From positions 7,466,195 to 7,530,194 of the forward strand of contig NC_049989.1 of NCBI RefSeq assembly GCF_000003815.2: a stretch of DNA of 64,000 nucleotides, written 5' to 3'. The position numbers and the translations under genes are program-made. Below, piece after piece: positions 48,901-61,800 of this stretch. The stretch is from Branchiostoma floridae. Its lineage: Eukaryota > Chordata > Leptocardii > Amphioxiformes > Branchiostomatidae. Below the pieces are notes generated by a model. That model did no database searches, had not been told where the DNA came from, and was given only the letters and a program-made list of their open reading frames with translations. The first letter of the stretch is position 1, and each line of letters opens with the position of its first letter.

Positions 48901-51900
48901 TGCACATGAGCTTGGACCGGGTGAATGGATTCCCGCAAGCGGGAAATGCAGAGAACATTTTTATTTTTGTGGAAAATTGCACATGAGCTTGGACCGGGTG
49001 AATGGATTCCCGCAAGCTGGAAGTGCAGAGAATATTATTTTTGTGAGAAATTGCACGTGAGCTTGGGCCGGGCGAATCGGGTTCCCGCAAGCTGGAAGTA
49101 CAGACGAATGTTGATAGAAAGATCGCAAGTGAGATGGACAAAAAGCCGAAGCTGCAGTTGTAGCTGTAGCTCAGATAACTGGAAATTTGACACAGAGACA
49201 GAAAACAAGGAAGTTGGTCAAGAAGGACTGACCAACTATGACCGACATTAAACTTGAAGTTACGCACACATTGGAACAAACCCTTGAAACCAATTTGGTT
49301 CAAGTTAATTTGACGTCTTCCTACCCCTATTTGACCTCCCTCGCCTCTCGCTGATTCGTGCCGACTACTGAGTACGGTCAGAGTGAGGTGAGTTTTCCAA
49401 AATGCACACTTGTTATAATATGTCAGAAACACGAAGGTAACACTAGTCAGTCTCCGTGATGTGAAGATCTCATCATGCCTCCAGGTGTGGTTGTATATAT
49501 TATTTTAGACGTCATTTTCATGACTAACAGTAACAAAAGAGCGCTCACAATCATCACAGGAAGTTGAGAACGAGCAAGCAAGGCATAGCCACAAGTGGGA
49601 AGTACCAGATCATGTCACGAGACAGATACATTATACGAAGGAGGTTTCTTGATGATACAAACGTCCGGTGAGAGACAATAGAGGCACGCCTTCGAATGTG
49701 GTGAAATTTCACCAAATTGCACTATTTTGTTTTTGCGTCTGCTTTCATTGCATGTGATGTTGTAAAACTATGAAGAATGTGCGTCAGCTGGCACTGAAAA
49801 ACTGTGGCAAGTAACGCCAAGAATTTTCTTGACACCAACATCACTTTACTCGGATACACTTTATACACAAAACATATCTCATTGATCAATCAGCAGATGA
49901 ATGGGAAGCCATGTGGGTGACGAGTCACATTCAAGCGTTAAACCCAGTACCTGCTGTATGTCATGAGCTAGTAGCTATCTACTGTCGGTGTCTGGGACAT
50001 TATAATAATCCAGTTGTCGTAAAGTTGAGAGAAGGCGGTCCGAGGAAAAAAAAAAGAAGAATGCCCGAGAAGCGCTGCCATATTTTTATACCATAGAGTT
50101 GAATTTGTTATCGCCAAGCACATACAGTAGGGGCGCATCTTCTCTGGATAGTTTTAAAGAACACTTGAAAATAGATGTGCAAAGGTTAGATGAGACCGGT
50201 CGTTCAGTGTGGTATACTAGTAACCAGCTGCTGCCGAGCCGTGTGCCTGTGAAGCTGGTGTGTTACGCCGACATATGGATACAGATTCAGATACAGAAGG
50301 CATGCCTGTATCCAGGCTGGATGAAATGTATGACTTAAAGAGTTTTCAGCAGTACCTATGCCGGCATAGTTTTTTCTTACGGAATTATAAGCCTTGGCTG
50401 GACAAACTGTAGAAATTCGCCAAGTTAATAGGCTAGGGGAGTTGGCCGACCCTTGGAGTCAGTACACGACCCACGGTCAGTATCTTGGCCGGGCAGACAT
50501 CCCCTCGGACATGAAAGATATTTCATAACGGGTCAAAATGTGACGCATGTTTGTGTACACTGTAGACAACTAGCTATAAAGCAACTGATACAGGACACGT
50601 CATTTGAAGACTACACTGTACAATGTTAAGAGAAGACGCTAGCTACAAACGCCCGTGATACAATGCGAAAAAGCGTTGTATGTGTTGCTATTTAAGTAAG
50701 AACTAATACAGACTTCAAGTAGGTTTTTATGCTTCATCGTTGAATGTTAGAGCTAGGCAATGTTTGCTGTGGAGTCGGACCGAATGACAAACACATGAGG
50801 ATAGAAAAAAAAGAGGGTACGGTAACTAAGGTTCCCCATCGTCTGGGGGCGTATCTGATCTAGGTATCATACTATGAATTCACATGGTCAAGCTCTGATA
50901 GAAATGTCTCTCCCACTCCTCTGCACTTGGAATCATTGATTTGTCAGAAACAGACCTAGGCACAAGGTATGACGGGAACAATGATTGAAGTAAATATGCG
51001 GACTGAGATAACAGCTGTCTGTTTCGATAGTCCATACTCTCAACGACAAGCCATCTACCCATTTCAGCTCAACGGCGAATAGGCAATATTGGCAATGATA
51101 ACTGCCTGAACACGGAAAGGGACAAACGTGAGAATCAGAACCAGAATGATTTATTTGTACAACGCCGCAGCCTGTTTGTGTAGCAGTTGAGTTCAAACTT
51201 CGACAGTCTGACCAGCTCCACGCTAAACGCCCGATGGTCCTGACCTTTTCGGCGTAGCGGTTTGCGCTTGTTTTGTAATCTGGCGGCCCGGATTCGAATC
51301 CCGGGAGCCAGGAGTTTTGTTTCTACTCGACTCTCACAGTTGTCCAGAAGGAGAACACTGACCAAATATGACGAGAATGGTTTATAATAGAGATTTGCAC
51401 CATGGAATTGCTCTTTTCAACCAGCTGTGTACTTCTTTCATGAAATCTAGCTGAAACAAGAACAACAAACAAACGGGAACCTCGAGCGAACTGTCGCCTG
51501 GCAAGTTTGGAAAGCTCTGAGGCGTTTTCATCAGAACATTGCTGTAATTAGCAGAGGGTACTACACAGAACAGACGTGTTAGACGTTCGCGTATACAAGA
51601 ACGGGATCCCGTCTGTATTTCCCAGTTGCCGTTATATCAGAAGAAAACTAAATCACATCCAGCATTCCGAATATGTATAGACTGGCTGGCATCTCTCTAT
51701 TGTAATCATCCGCTAAAAGAATTCGTCACCATGGTCTTGGACGGCTACAGTGAGAACTTCCTTTGGTATGCAATCGCTCGACACATCGCATATCGCTATC
51801 AAAGGAAAATGCCGGTGTTATAACGTTGAGAGATCTTTTGTCGGCCTAACATCAGAAGGTCATTTGTTTTGCATATAGATTAATTGCCTTCGAGAGAACT

Positions 51901-54900
51901 GTTATACGACATGGTGTGAATGAATACCTCCCGCGAGGCATTTTACCACCCTCTTGTAAGGCCACATTTGTAACATGGAGGTTTTATCATTGATTGTATA
52001 AATAGGTAATGGCGGAATTTTGATATCACATGTACAACGTTGACCAAACACCCAACGAAAGCAGTAATGATTTCAGACATCAACCCCCGTACACGCCCGA
52101 CAACACGTAGAAACTAAGTTTTCTATGCTGATCATGGGTTAAAAGGGTGTCTAGTCACTACCGCGGTTTAATGATAACGCAGCAGATATTCCATAGGTGG
52201 GGAGTTGCACGAATTTATGATCCCAAAATGAGGAGTTTTCAACGTCCCAAATTTATAAAAGAAAACACAAGCAATCTGCAAGAAGTGAATTAGTGGGCTT
52301 TCGCATATACATTTTATAGTAAGGTTGACTTGATCTTTGTTACTAGCACTTGTACGAGTTATGATTACCACCTTGAGTGTTTTATCTGCTCGGCTAGTGA
52401 CATTCACATTTGGGGAGAATAACGACAAGACGAGGTTTCGCAGATCTGTGTTTCCAGCCAAAAAATTGGACTCAGTTAAACACACCGAGCAGGTGTGGAA
52501 CAGCCCGGCGGAAAGTTCCGAGGAATGCCGAAGGTACCCGAAGCGGACCGGCCAGCGACTTGTAAGCTCAAAGGATTATGGTAGTGCGATCCAGCACTGA
52601 CGATCACGAGCGCAGCGGATTGTCCAATATCAGAGGGCTCAGTTTCCTTGTCCCATTGCCCGTGGGTTGAGGAGTGAATAAAAAGTCGCGGTATCTAAGC
52701 TGGGCATGGAAGCAACGTGACGACCTCAGCGGCAGGTAGCGAGTGCGACGCTAGTATTTCTAGTAGCGATGTGTTTTGTTTGACTTATATGGTGACTTTT
52801 CATCAGAAAATTAAAACACGGAATATGGCGGCTGTCATCTGCAATCTTTGTCAAGCACAAGCGGCACTTAAGTGTGGAACAAGCTTAAGATATATTTATG
52901 TTTATCCCGATGGACGGAAGGCAAAACGAATGACCCCAGGAAAGATAAATCGTACAAAACGGTTAATAGGGGTGGTTTGCAAGAAAAAAAAAAAATCTCG
53001 ATGAAAAGCTCGAGGGGATGTAGCCACAGGTATATAACAATTACCGACAATACGGAGTATGTTTAGGTCAGAGAGGCTCAACCTTGCACTTTTCCTCATA
53101 AGGCATGCATAGCATGAAATAGTATAGACTTCCTTAACCGAACGAAGCCTAGAAAAAGTAGTTAGGGATCCCGGGATTATGTGAACTTACACTCGCAGTC
53201 GGTAGGTTTGTCCGACAGGGCCCAATTCATCAAAACTCAAGATCCCGTGAAGAAGGGGAAATTTCTTCATAGACCGAAAATCAAGAGCCAGCCTGCGATG
53301 TGCCAATTAGTAAAGAGGATATGGGATCCGTTGCTGATACCATTTGCGATCAGTGATTTCAGAGTATTAAGGACCTATGATAGACCGACAGAAAACCATT
53401 CCTGCAGGCAAAGGTATTTCAGAATCGATAAAAAACGTTGGAGTTTTTTCCCATTTGCAACGTCAACAAGTTTTGCAAGATCTGCAGGGCGGTACAGTAC
53501 GAAGACATGGCGGTATTATATGGTAATCACTACACAGCACCTGTTGGGCAGGGATATCCATGCTGTACGACCTTGGGGGTACAGCTCAGCATACAAGCTG
53601 GGGAGTAAGATGGAAAAAAAAAACAGCCCAGGTAGCCAAGTGCCGGTTGGCAAAGGTTTACACATGCACGCTTATTTCTTCGGTTGATCAGCGGGAGGCG
53701 AGGGAGTGATGAGATGAAAAGGGGTAGGAAGACAGAGGAAGAAGAATATTGATATTGTAAGTATTGGAAGAAAGGATATAAGAAATGAGTTTTAGGGTCG
53801 TATGAAAGGGTAAGAGGGTTGGACCCCGTCTTTACCATCCATAACTTAAACCGAACAGAGGCCAAGTGACGCGGGATTTGGTACTATCCCAAGTCACGTG
53901 GCACTCTGATAGGATTAAGCCACACCCTACCCCCACACGTCACTCTGTGTCGCGGGGCAGGGGTAGGAAAGGTAAGCCATAGTGCGATGAATGGGTTAGG
54001 GCCATGATGACTTAGACATGTCATTAAATTTAAAAAAAAAACCCTCATCAACCGGACATTTCGTGGTTTCAAGGTAATTCGTCTAACCCGGCATTCGATT
54101 TCGCGATGCGAGAAATTACGTTAGCAACATCTGATGGAGTAAATCTACGGATTACGAGTTGGCATACATAGTAGAATCTGAGGTTACCAGTTGCGCTTTA
54201 AGAATTGTTTACCACTACCACCAGCGTTTAGTATTAAATAAGAGCGGTCCAGCTGCGATTGGTGGCGAATCTGAGCTCGCTGCGCTTCACGGGGAAAAAA
54301 AAAAAAAAAATCTAGCGAGCAGGTGGCATCCGCGCGTACCACTTTGCTTCTGTTCGGGCCCCGGCCTAAGGCCCCGTCTTTACCATCCATAACTTAAACC
54401 GAACAGAGGCCAAGTGACGCGGGATTTGGTACCATCATGTTAATTTAATGAAATGGTATTATCAAGGCCTTTATAAGAATATGTTGAACACCTACACTTG
54501 GATTTCTGAAATAGGGATAGTTTTGGGATTACTGCTGACTTTCTTAAGAGGAAGGAAGGGCTGTTTCTGTGCCTTAAAATATCTTTCAAATCACATGACC
54601 CCAGCCAAATGTTGTATGTATGCCAAAACAAAGGCCACACCCCTTTAAAGGGCAGCCAGCCCATCCTTGTCCTGGGTAATATGTTTTGGCAACAGGAGGG
54701 ACTGGGAAGTTGGTATCTCTTCTTTGATCTATGAGTGGAGTAGATGTGAGGCCTTCAAAATGGGAGGAACCCTCATTCAACCCTTTTTCTTTATCAATTT
54801 GGCTTTGATCTATGAATCTTTTCCATGTTGAATCTTTGTCATTAACCCTAAATGATGAGCAATGTAGATCTTTAGTGTGTAGTCATTAGATCTATACTAT

Positions 54901-56222
54901 ATACTGTAATTGTACAAATTTTTTCCTAGGAAATGTATTCATAGTTTAACACCAGTGGCACTGAATTACTGTAACATTTTGGTTGGTGGTATAGCCAAAC
55001 TAGGTCATCAGGAGAATGCCCTTTGTCCATACTTCCACTCTACGGGGTTGTGACCTTTTAGCAGGAGGGGGGCTGGTTATTCATTGAAATCACAACAATC
55101 CCAATGTTTGCCATTGGTGTATCAGGCATACAACTGTAGCCCTCTCCAGCTGGTGGTGACCCAGTTTCATTCATTTGCATATTCTTTACAATTCAGTGCA
55201 TTTGGGTAGCAACTAGCAACAATCGAAGCAGGTGCTGAGTCAGGATATTTTACTACCTATCAAAAAATCATGAAAATCCCTTTCAAGCCTTTTAAATCTG
55301 CCATTAATCTCTAGAATTAGAGGCTTGGCAGTACGAAAGAAGATGAAGAAGTCTTGTATTAAAGAGAAAGAGAGGGAGTTGGGAAGGCAATTATTTGTGA
55401 TGTTTATCTTATGATGGAGAACTGTTAGAGTATGGAAAGTTCCCTCACTAAAAAATTTCCTTTTTACAAATTAACTACATGTATGTTAGATACAATACAC
55501 ATGATGTTTTAGTCTTAGATTTAACTAAAATATACCCTGTGCAGAGAGTCTCCTGTGGCCTATACAATGAACAACCAAAGCAATTTCCTGCAATATCAGG
55601 CCTATCGTCACAAGGCCTCGTAATGGATAGACATCTGCTTTGATGAAAAATCTGTTGATACTTCACATCATATGCTGGATTTATGATTTATGCTCTTGAA
55701 GTGTTGAGAAACATGTGCCATCATGATTGTCATCAGCTTGGCAGAAATTGGTATCTTTGGCATGATAAGCAGAGTAGTGATTGACAAGTAGATAACGAAG
55801 CTAAGAGTAACATTCCCCAAATGTTTTTCTCTTTCCTTCAGGTTATAGCGTGCTTTGGCTGTGCCGTTGTCACCAAGCTGTACACAGGGTTTGCACTGGT
55901 GGCTCTAACCATCGAACTCAGCAGTGCTTTCCTACACATCCGACAACTCTTACACATGGGCGGCGTCAGCAAACGCAACGTTATATACCGCACCAACAGC
56001 ATGATCAACATCGGGATGTACATCTTGTTCCGCATCTGTACGCTAGCGTGGATGACGAGATGGATAGTCATCAATCGGGACATGATTCCGTTCATTCCGT
56101 TCACGCTGGGAAGCGTTGGCCTCGCTATCATGACCATCATCAACGTGTTCCTGTTTTTCCGCCTGCTACAAAGTGACTTTTTGCAAAAGAAGCCAAAACA
56201 CAAAGACTGGTTCTCCGAGTAG
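42996..56222 (+). CDS. TLCD: TLC domain-containing membrane protein, TLCD1/2 type
   Basis: Four exons, 42996-43174, 44122-44204, 44406-44488 and 55842-56222, join in frame to 241 residues, close to the ~247 of human TLCD1. The protein is a multi-pass membrane protein with hydrophobic segments near 5-28, 42-62, 75-98, 115-135, 165-185 and 195-220. Family landmarks are NPWKWTNTFVSLVHS, STGYFMYDVLDL at 86-97, HWELVLHHI at 106-114 with the His112-His113 pair, and the tail RLLQSDF. TLCD1/2 proteins limit incorporation of long polyunsaturated chains into phosphatidylethanolamine and so affect plasma-membrane fluidity (known for the family). Intron 3 is 11.35 kb, most of it an apparent mobile element at 46991-54432. 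AATAAA lies at 56412-56417. A 167-codon frame at 43203-43706 is in intron 1 and is not coding. Confidence 0.92.
46991..47062 (+). repeat. Direct repeat A1
   Basis: Starts actatcccaagtcacgtggc and ends ctctgtgtcgcg. Identical to A2. The base before it belongs to ordinary CpG-poor intron. Confidence 0.93.
47482..47619 (+). repeat. Two tandem copies of a 69-base unit
   Basis: Perfect or near-perfect copies beginning tctggacagttccccgtcat at 47482 and 47551. They duplicate part of a 115-codon frame (47275-47622) that has no recognised domain. Confidence 0.93.
48452..48491. mobile_element. Minimal foldback with CTCCAAGCAGA-type end
   Basis: gtactctctaag at the left and cttggagagtat at the right enclose about 16 bases. 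The right end matches the 205-bp element at 21461-21665, so this looks like an internally deleted relative. Confidence 0.55.
48668..49110. repeat. Six tandem copies of a 75-79-base unit
   Basis: Units start near 48668, 48747, 48823, 48902, 48979 and 49053. Each reads gcacatgagcttgggccggg, then ttcccgcaagctgga, then agagaatattt and ttttgtggaaa. The long frames on both strands here (48803-49251 plus, 48884-49432 minus) arise from the repeat. Confidence 0.93.
51250..51305 (+). other. tRNA-like promoter pair (possible SINE remnant)
   Basis: cggcgtagcggtttgcgc resembles an RNA polymerase III A box, and ggattcgaatcc about 30 bases on matches a B box (consensus GGTTCGANTCC). The T-arm-like part, gcccggattcgaatcccggg, pairs imperfectly. 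No full acceptor stem closes around it, so it is not an intact tRNA gene. It lies inside the putative 7.4-kb element. Confidence 0.35.
53824..53884 (+). repeat. Direct repeat B1
   Basis: Starts ccccgtctttaccatcc and ends gcgggatttggtac. Identical to B2 and overlaps the first two bases of A2. Confidence 0.93.
53883..53954 (+). repeat. Direct repeat A2
   Basis: Identical to A1 and directly follows B1. Sequence after it (gggcaggggtagg) differs from that after A1. Confidence 0.93.
54372..54432 (+). repeat. Direct repeat B2
   Basis: Identical to B1. Followed by catcatgttaatttaatg, where the sequence returns to AT-rich, CpG-poor intron. Confidence 0.93.
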
Positions 56223-58879
56223 GACATTTCTGTCCTTTGCTTTTGATGTTATGTGTCCTTTTTCTTGTCATTGATTTTGATGGATTGTATTTTTTTCTTT
56301 AATGTTGGTAAATAGATCTAATAGGACAATCAGGGTTGAATGTTTGGTATGTTTTGTGGATGCCAGAAAAAACACTCTACAGGAAACTTAGCTGTTGCTG
56401 TTTAGCATTATAATAAATATCGTATCATATCAGTGAGCTTGACCTACAGAAAATTTCCTTCAAGTTGGAACACACATTGAATGAATGAATTTATTGCTCA
56501 ACAATCGTACAGGGTACAATGTATGGCAATTGATAACAACTATTAGATATACAGACAGTAGTTCTGTCTGTATATCTAACAGACAGACAGAACACAGTAG
56601 TATGAATGTGAAAGTTGATATTTTAAATGTAGAACATGCCTGACCACTGTATATGATATATGCCCTAAGCTGTGCTAAAAAAATTATGTCAGTATTATAG
56701 ACCAAATCTCTCATGATTCCTGAAAGAATATTGCCTAGTTAGAATATAGTGAACTTCAGGTATGACTTGCCTAGTCAAGGCTATTTGTATATTATTAATA
56801 TGGTGAACACAGGTTTCCTCCAACCTTTTGGCAGTACATTTTTGTAACATAAATACAGGATGTATTTTGTTATCCAGGATTCCTTAAGAGATTGCCAAAT
56901 CATTAATCTCACTGGTACTGTATTTTGCAAAAACATGTAACATTAGTGCTAAGCTACCTGAAAGTTTCTTTGAATTGAGTACATATGGAATGACCTAAGT
57001 GCACTTTTAAGAATGCATTTCATTTCATTTTTCCTTCATTTATTTTACCAGGGACGGCAGTACCGGAATAGTTTTTGCTCCATACAATTCAGGAATCTCA
57101 TCATAGATATATGCCATGTACATGTATATATTATGCAATCTACAGGCTTGTTGCCACGTATTTAAATACATACATGTATAAGCTCTCAGCTCAGGTCAGT
57201 CTCTAGATATTAAAACACTGACATTTTCAACTCTGCAAACTGGTGGAAAATAATAAGCAGAGATGATGGAATACAGATGTGCAGTTTCATGTCATCAGTA
57301 GGTCAGGAACTCCATTGGGCCTGCTTAATGTACTAATTAATGAGCTGAATGGATATGTTGGCATGACCTTTACTCAGGTGCTTGACATTATTTTATTGCA
57401 TTGACATCTTACAAAGAGATTAGGCAGATATATTATATATATAGTGGGATCTGATTATGACATGCCCCTATGCTTACTGTATAATTTTATCAGCTTGGGT
57501 TTGATTTAAAGAGATTGATTGTATGAAAATGTGAAAAGGAGACAAAAATCTATATTTCTTTAAAAGTTTTAATTGATGTGAAAGTTGTGACATTGACCGC
57601 ATACTAGTTTTCCCGATCTTTTACTTATGGAACAACTAAATGCTAAGATAGCATGGCTCCCAAATTTTAGGTAGATCTGTCCTGTGAACTGTTGCAATTA
57701 TGACTTTTACCAAATAATTTACAAAAAGTGTGATGAGACATTGTGGTCAATGAACATCTGCAGCTACATGTAATTGATTGGGGCCTTACAACAAAGAACT
57801 GTTGTATTATTGTAATTTGTAGTTAGCTTATTTTAGACCAATCTGTATCAGTCACAATGTAACATTTTTATTTCTTATCTGTTATATTGGCTGTTCTTGA
57901 TTTACTTTGAACCGTATAATCTATTTGATGACAATACTAATATAATGTTTTGTACATTTCTACATTTTGCAATTCAGAAGGATGTTTACAATGAAAATGA
58001 ATAATATGAAAATAGATTTATTACAGATATGCAGCGTTGTATTCCTGTCTTTTATTAACACAGTAATGTTAATGTTCCCACAACCCTGATCGTATCTCTT
58101 GCTGAAATTTGCTACTTGACAAACCTAAAAACTGAATGTGAGGAACAGCTCCCTTGTCTTATTTTGATAAGAAGTGGATGAGGTGTTTGATGTGTTATGA
58201 TTTCATAACTGAGTAACCACTTTGACTCAGAAATTGTCTGAAAACAACAGAAATCATGGAGTGACCCACATCTGAAAGACTAGTTAGTATGATATTTAAA
58301 AACACTCCACTCGTAAACTAGTCTTGTTATTTGTTCTTGAAATGGCCTCAAATGTTTAAAAAAAGCTAAGCCTTAATTAATTTCCAATTTGCTGTTTGCT
58401 CTTATATAACATTATTTCGTTAATTCCTGAGGCTAGTTGACTGACATATAGTATCACACCACACTGGTCAAAAGGTAAGGTCAACAGGCAAGAACAAGAC
58501 AGTATTCCTCACTTTTTCGATGTGAAGCAATCCTCACTTTTTACAATGATAAGTAATTTCTCTTTCCACAGGCTTCTTATTTCTTTGATATATGGAAAAT
58601 GTCTTTGGTCACAGTTTATAATAAATGACTTATCTGTTCAGGCATAATTTGTTACATTGACTATTCCAACTTTGTTTTGTAGATGCCATGACAGATTTTT
58701 TACTTCTACAAAGTCAGAAGATTTCCACATCATTGTCCATGTCCAAGCAGATGTACAAGGCAAAATTGTAACATTTCTCAAGCTCCCAGTCCCATGGAAC
58801 CAAAAGGCCCTCTGCAAGAAATGTTAAGATATTGCCTTTTTACATCTACTTGGAGATGACAGCTTTGACCTTTGTGACC
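56223..58879. other. Convergent 3' spacer of the TLCD-like and SEC14-like genes
   Basis: AT-rich sequence with AATAAA at 56412-56417 for TLCD and several AATAAA hexamers on the minus strand near 58015-58055 that could end the SEC14-like transcript. A 14-bp perfect hairpin (56545-56577, agatatacagacag arms, 5-base loop) is present. No exon was recognised. Confidence 0.55.
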
Positions 58880-61800
58880 TCAGTCCTGGCTCGACTCCTG
58901 CCCTTTTTCTACATCCATGAACTGTGACACATCACCCTTGACCCCTGTGAGAGATTCGTCGGCAGGTTCGAGCACCTCTACACTGTAACGGAGCGTCTTA
59001 CTCCGCACCCAGCTGTAGGAATTGTCGAATCGAACAACATCTGTGGGAGTCAGAAATTAAAGATGTAGTATACAGTTAACGTTACTACATTGAATTATGT
59101 AATATTACACCCATAAAATCAACTTCATCTGATTTTGAAACATACAAAAATGCAATAGCATAATATACTTTGACTTGCAGTTAAGCTTTGAAAACAGAGA
59201 AACAAACAAGTTAAAAGTAAACCTTACATTTCCCTGCCTCCTCACACAACAGTTCCCCATCCGTCAGTATGAGGTGACTGTTGTGTTTGGAACATGGCAC
59301 GACTTCCTCCATGTCCTGGTATCTCTTGCTGCTGCCCTTTTGCTTGTACACACCAAAGCCAATATCACAGTCCTCTGTCTTGAACAACCACCTGGAAAAA
59401 AAGTTTTAGAGTACTGACACCGTTTGTTTAGAGTTCTTCTCTATTTAGAGCACCTGAGCAAGAAAGATACCAAATGTTTTTGTAAAACTGACAGCTTTGA
59501 AGACTAAAAAACGTATAAGATTTCATCAACAGTTATGGTTGAGAAGCTTAATTTATTCATAATTAGCATGATATGGCTAATCCCATTAGATGACCAAGGA
59601 GCACCTACACATAATTTTCTTTGAAGGTGGCAGTTACAGAAACAAGAAAGGTTTTTACTGTTTTGCTGTGAATCAGAGAGTTGCAATATCCCTTCATACA
59701 GGAAATACAATGTTGTCCATGATAAGATATGCTCTACAGTTTTCCTGTCCTGCTACACATCAATATATTTCCTGCAGTACCTAAGGACGGCACCAGGGGT
59801 CCTCACATCCACCTCCAGTCCCAGTGATGTCCCAGGCTCCACGTCTGCTGATGTCATCTGTTCCAGGATCTCGGCGGGTATACCCTGGGAGTAGTACGAC
59901 TCCGGAACCACCCCTCCATACCTGATCTATATGAAACAACAAAACAACTTGAGTCCTTAGAAAATACAGTAGACAATGTATTCAGCATTAGGATGTGATA
60001 TTTAGGCTTCACTGAGCCTTGTCCCCTCAGCACTTGTGCTGTAAGTGGCAGAACCCCATTCTCCTTGCTCTAAAAAATGAATCCATATCAGAAGCAGGAT
60101 GTTGAGCTGTTCAGCTGGAAAGCCACTTGCCAGACAGGCATTTAGAATGAGGAAGACACAAATGTTCATGTTCTAAGTATGGGACTGAGAAACTATAGAC
60201 TGTACCTTTGACTTACACATGACGTCCCCATCCGGGTCAGTCATAGTACCTCCATAGTGCACAGGGATCTGATCAGGTGCGATGTGTTGTGCAAGCACCT
60301 CCTTCCAGTTACCTGTGCCAAAAAAAAGAATCTGTGAAACTACATTCAAAAACGTGGATCATAAAAATTGTGTGGGTTATATTCAGTAATGTTTGACCTT
60401 CAATAAAACTAAAAAATATACTAAATGTACTAAAAACACAATGTACTAGTGGTATGTATACACAGTGCAATGATACATTTTGGCATGCATTTTTGTGAAT
60501 TGCGTGGTTTTGCTCTGGATTGCTGACATTCTTGGTTAATACACAATGAATTAACATGAATGACATGTTTGTTTTCTTATCCACCCCAATGGCAAAAGCA
60601 TGAAATGAATCAGATTCAAAAGTCATGTCCTTGTCCTTGGAACTGAAACTGTATTCACACTAACCAGCATGTCCCTGTCCTTAGTGCTGAAACTGTATTT
60701 GCACTGAAACTACATTCACAATAACTATCATATCCTTGTCCTTGGTACTGAAACTGTATTTACACTAACTAGCATGTCACTGTCCTTAGTACTGAATTTG
60801 TACTCAAGTCTCAAGATTGAGTAACATATAGCTAGTACTTACTGCCACAAACAAACACTTTGTTTCTTGTATCTTCACTCAGGAAGGGTTTCACAATAGA
60901 GAAGGCAATAGGGAAGACAGAGGGTGCTGTATGTTGAAGGGAAAAATATATCAGTGAATATCTTTAACTTTTGATTTAAAACATATTTTCACTGTATTTC
61001 AAAACATATTTCTACTTGCACATACAGTGTCAGTATTTAGCTTTCCAGTTTACATTTAGGTATCTAATTATGGAATCATGATAGATATCTAGGATTGAAC
61101 ATCTTCATTATTGGTCAGGAACACTCCAACATTTACAAAACAATGTTACCTCATGTACTGTAATTATGACTTACTGTTGTTTCTACATTATATGTAGAAG
61201 ACATTACTGTAGTTATCATGTTGAAGCAGCTCTAACAAAAAAAGACATATTTTGATACAAACCTTCCACCACAATAACCTTTTTCAGTATTTCTGGATAG
61301 TTGGCCTCGAACATCTTCAGAAACTTTACATAGATAAAAAAGGAAACATTGGTAAATAAAGTTTGCATGATATAGAATATATGAATGAATAAAGAAACAT
61401 ATTGTTGATAGTGTAAGCAAATTACAAGACTGAGTAATCACTATGTTCTTTTATGGGAACTGACCTGAACAAAAGCCTCAGCAACTGAAACAATAAAACA
61501 ACTTTCATGAATTTTGTTTTAAGATCACTAATTTCAAACATCACAAAAGCCAACTAACAAGCAAACATGCAATAAAAACATTGTTATCTGTTGACGGTAT
61601 GTAGCTGGTATGTACCTGGCTTAGAGAGATGCTGCATGCCGAAGTTGTACAAGTCGTACACCACAGTCATCCCAAATGTCTGTTTGCCAGTCTAAAAAAA
61701 TAGAGATAAAATATGATAATCACAAATGTACAAAAACAAATGGTGCTTAGGGCTTATGCAGTTTTAAAACTGATAACTCAAATTCAGTACCATACAGTCA

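Larger units (their letters stand above)
46991..54432. mobile_element. Putative 7.4-kb element with split direct repeats (A1 ... B1-A2 ... B2)
   Basis: Two different perfect repeats mark this block inside TLCD intron 3. A1 (46991-47062) equals A2 (53883-53954), 72 of 72 bases. B1 (53824-53884) equals B2 (54372-54432), 61 of 61 bases. B1 and A2 abut and share the dinucleotide AC. Each repeat meets unrelated sequence on its other side. Order A1-body-B1-A2-B2 is that of Ngaro/PAT-type tyrosine-recombinase retrotransposons, which insert through a circle junction without a target duplication. The flanks fit an empty site in which gaccac would be followed by catcat. The block has visibly more CpG than the intron on either side and carries its own tandem repeats. 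No intact reverse transcriptase or recombinase is visible, so it would be non-autonomous or decayed. The 417-base gap between A2 and B2 is longer than I would expect. Confidence 0.6.

Noticed and set aside
48884-49432. 182-codon minus-strand frame
   Set aside because: Its repeated residues (NPFTRPKLMCNFPQK-like units) simply translate the 75-79-base tandem array.
53181-53687. 168-codon frame near the right end of the putative element
   Set aside because: I looked for reverse transcriptase, RNase H and tyrosine recombinase motifs and saw none. It could be decayed coding sequence but cannot be supported.
46991-54432. Reading the A and B repeats as LTRs of an ordinary LTR retrotransposon
   Set aside because: The repeats are two different sequences in A-B-A-B order, not two copies of one terminal repeat, and I saw no primer-binding site, polypurine tract or flanking target duplication.
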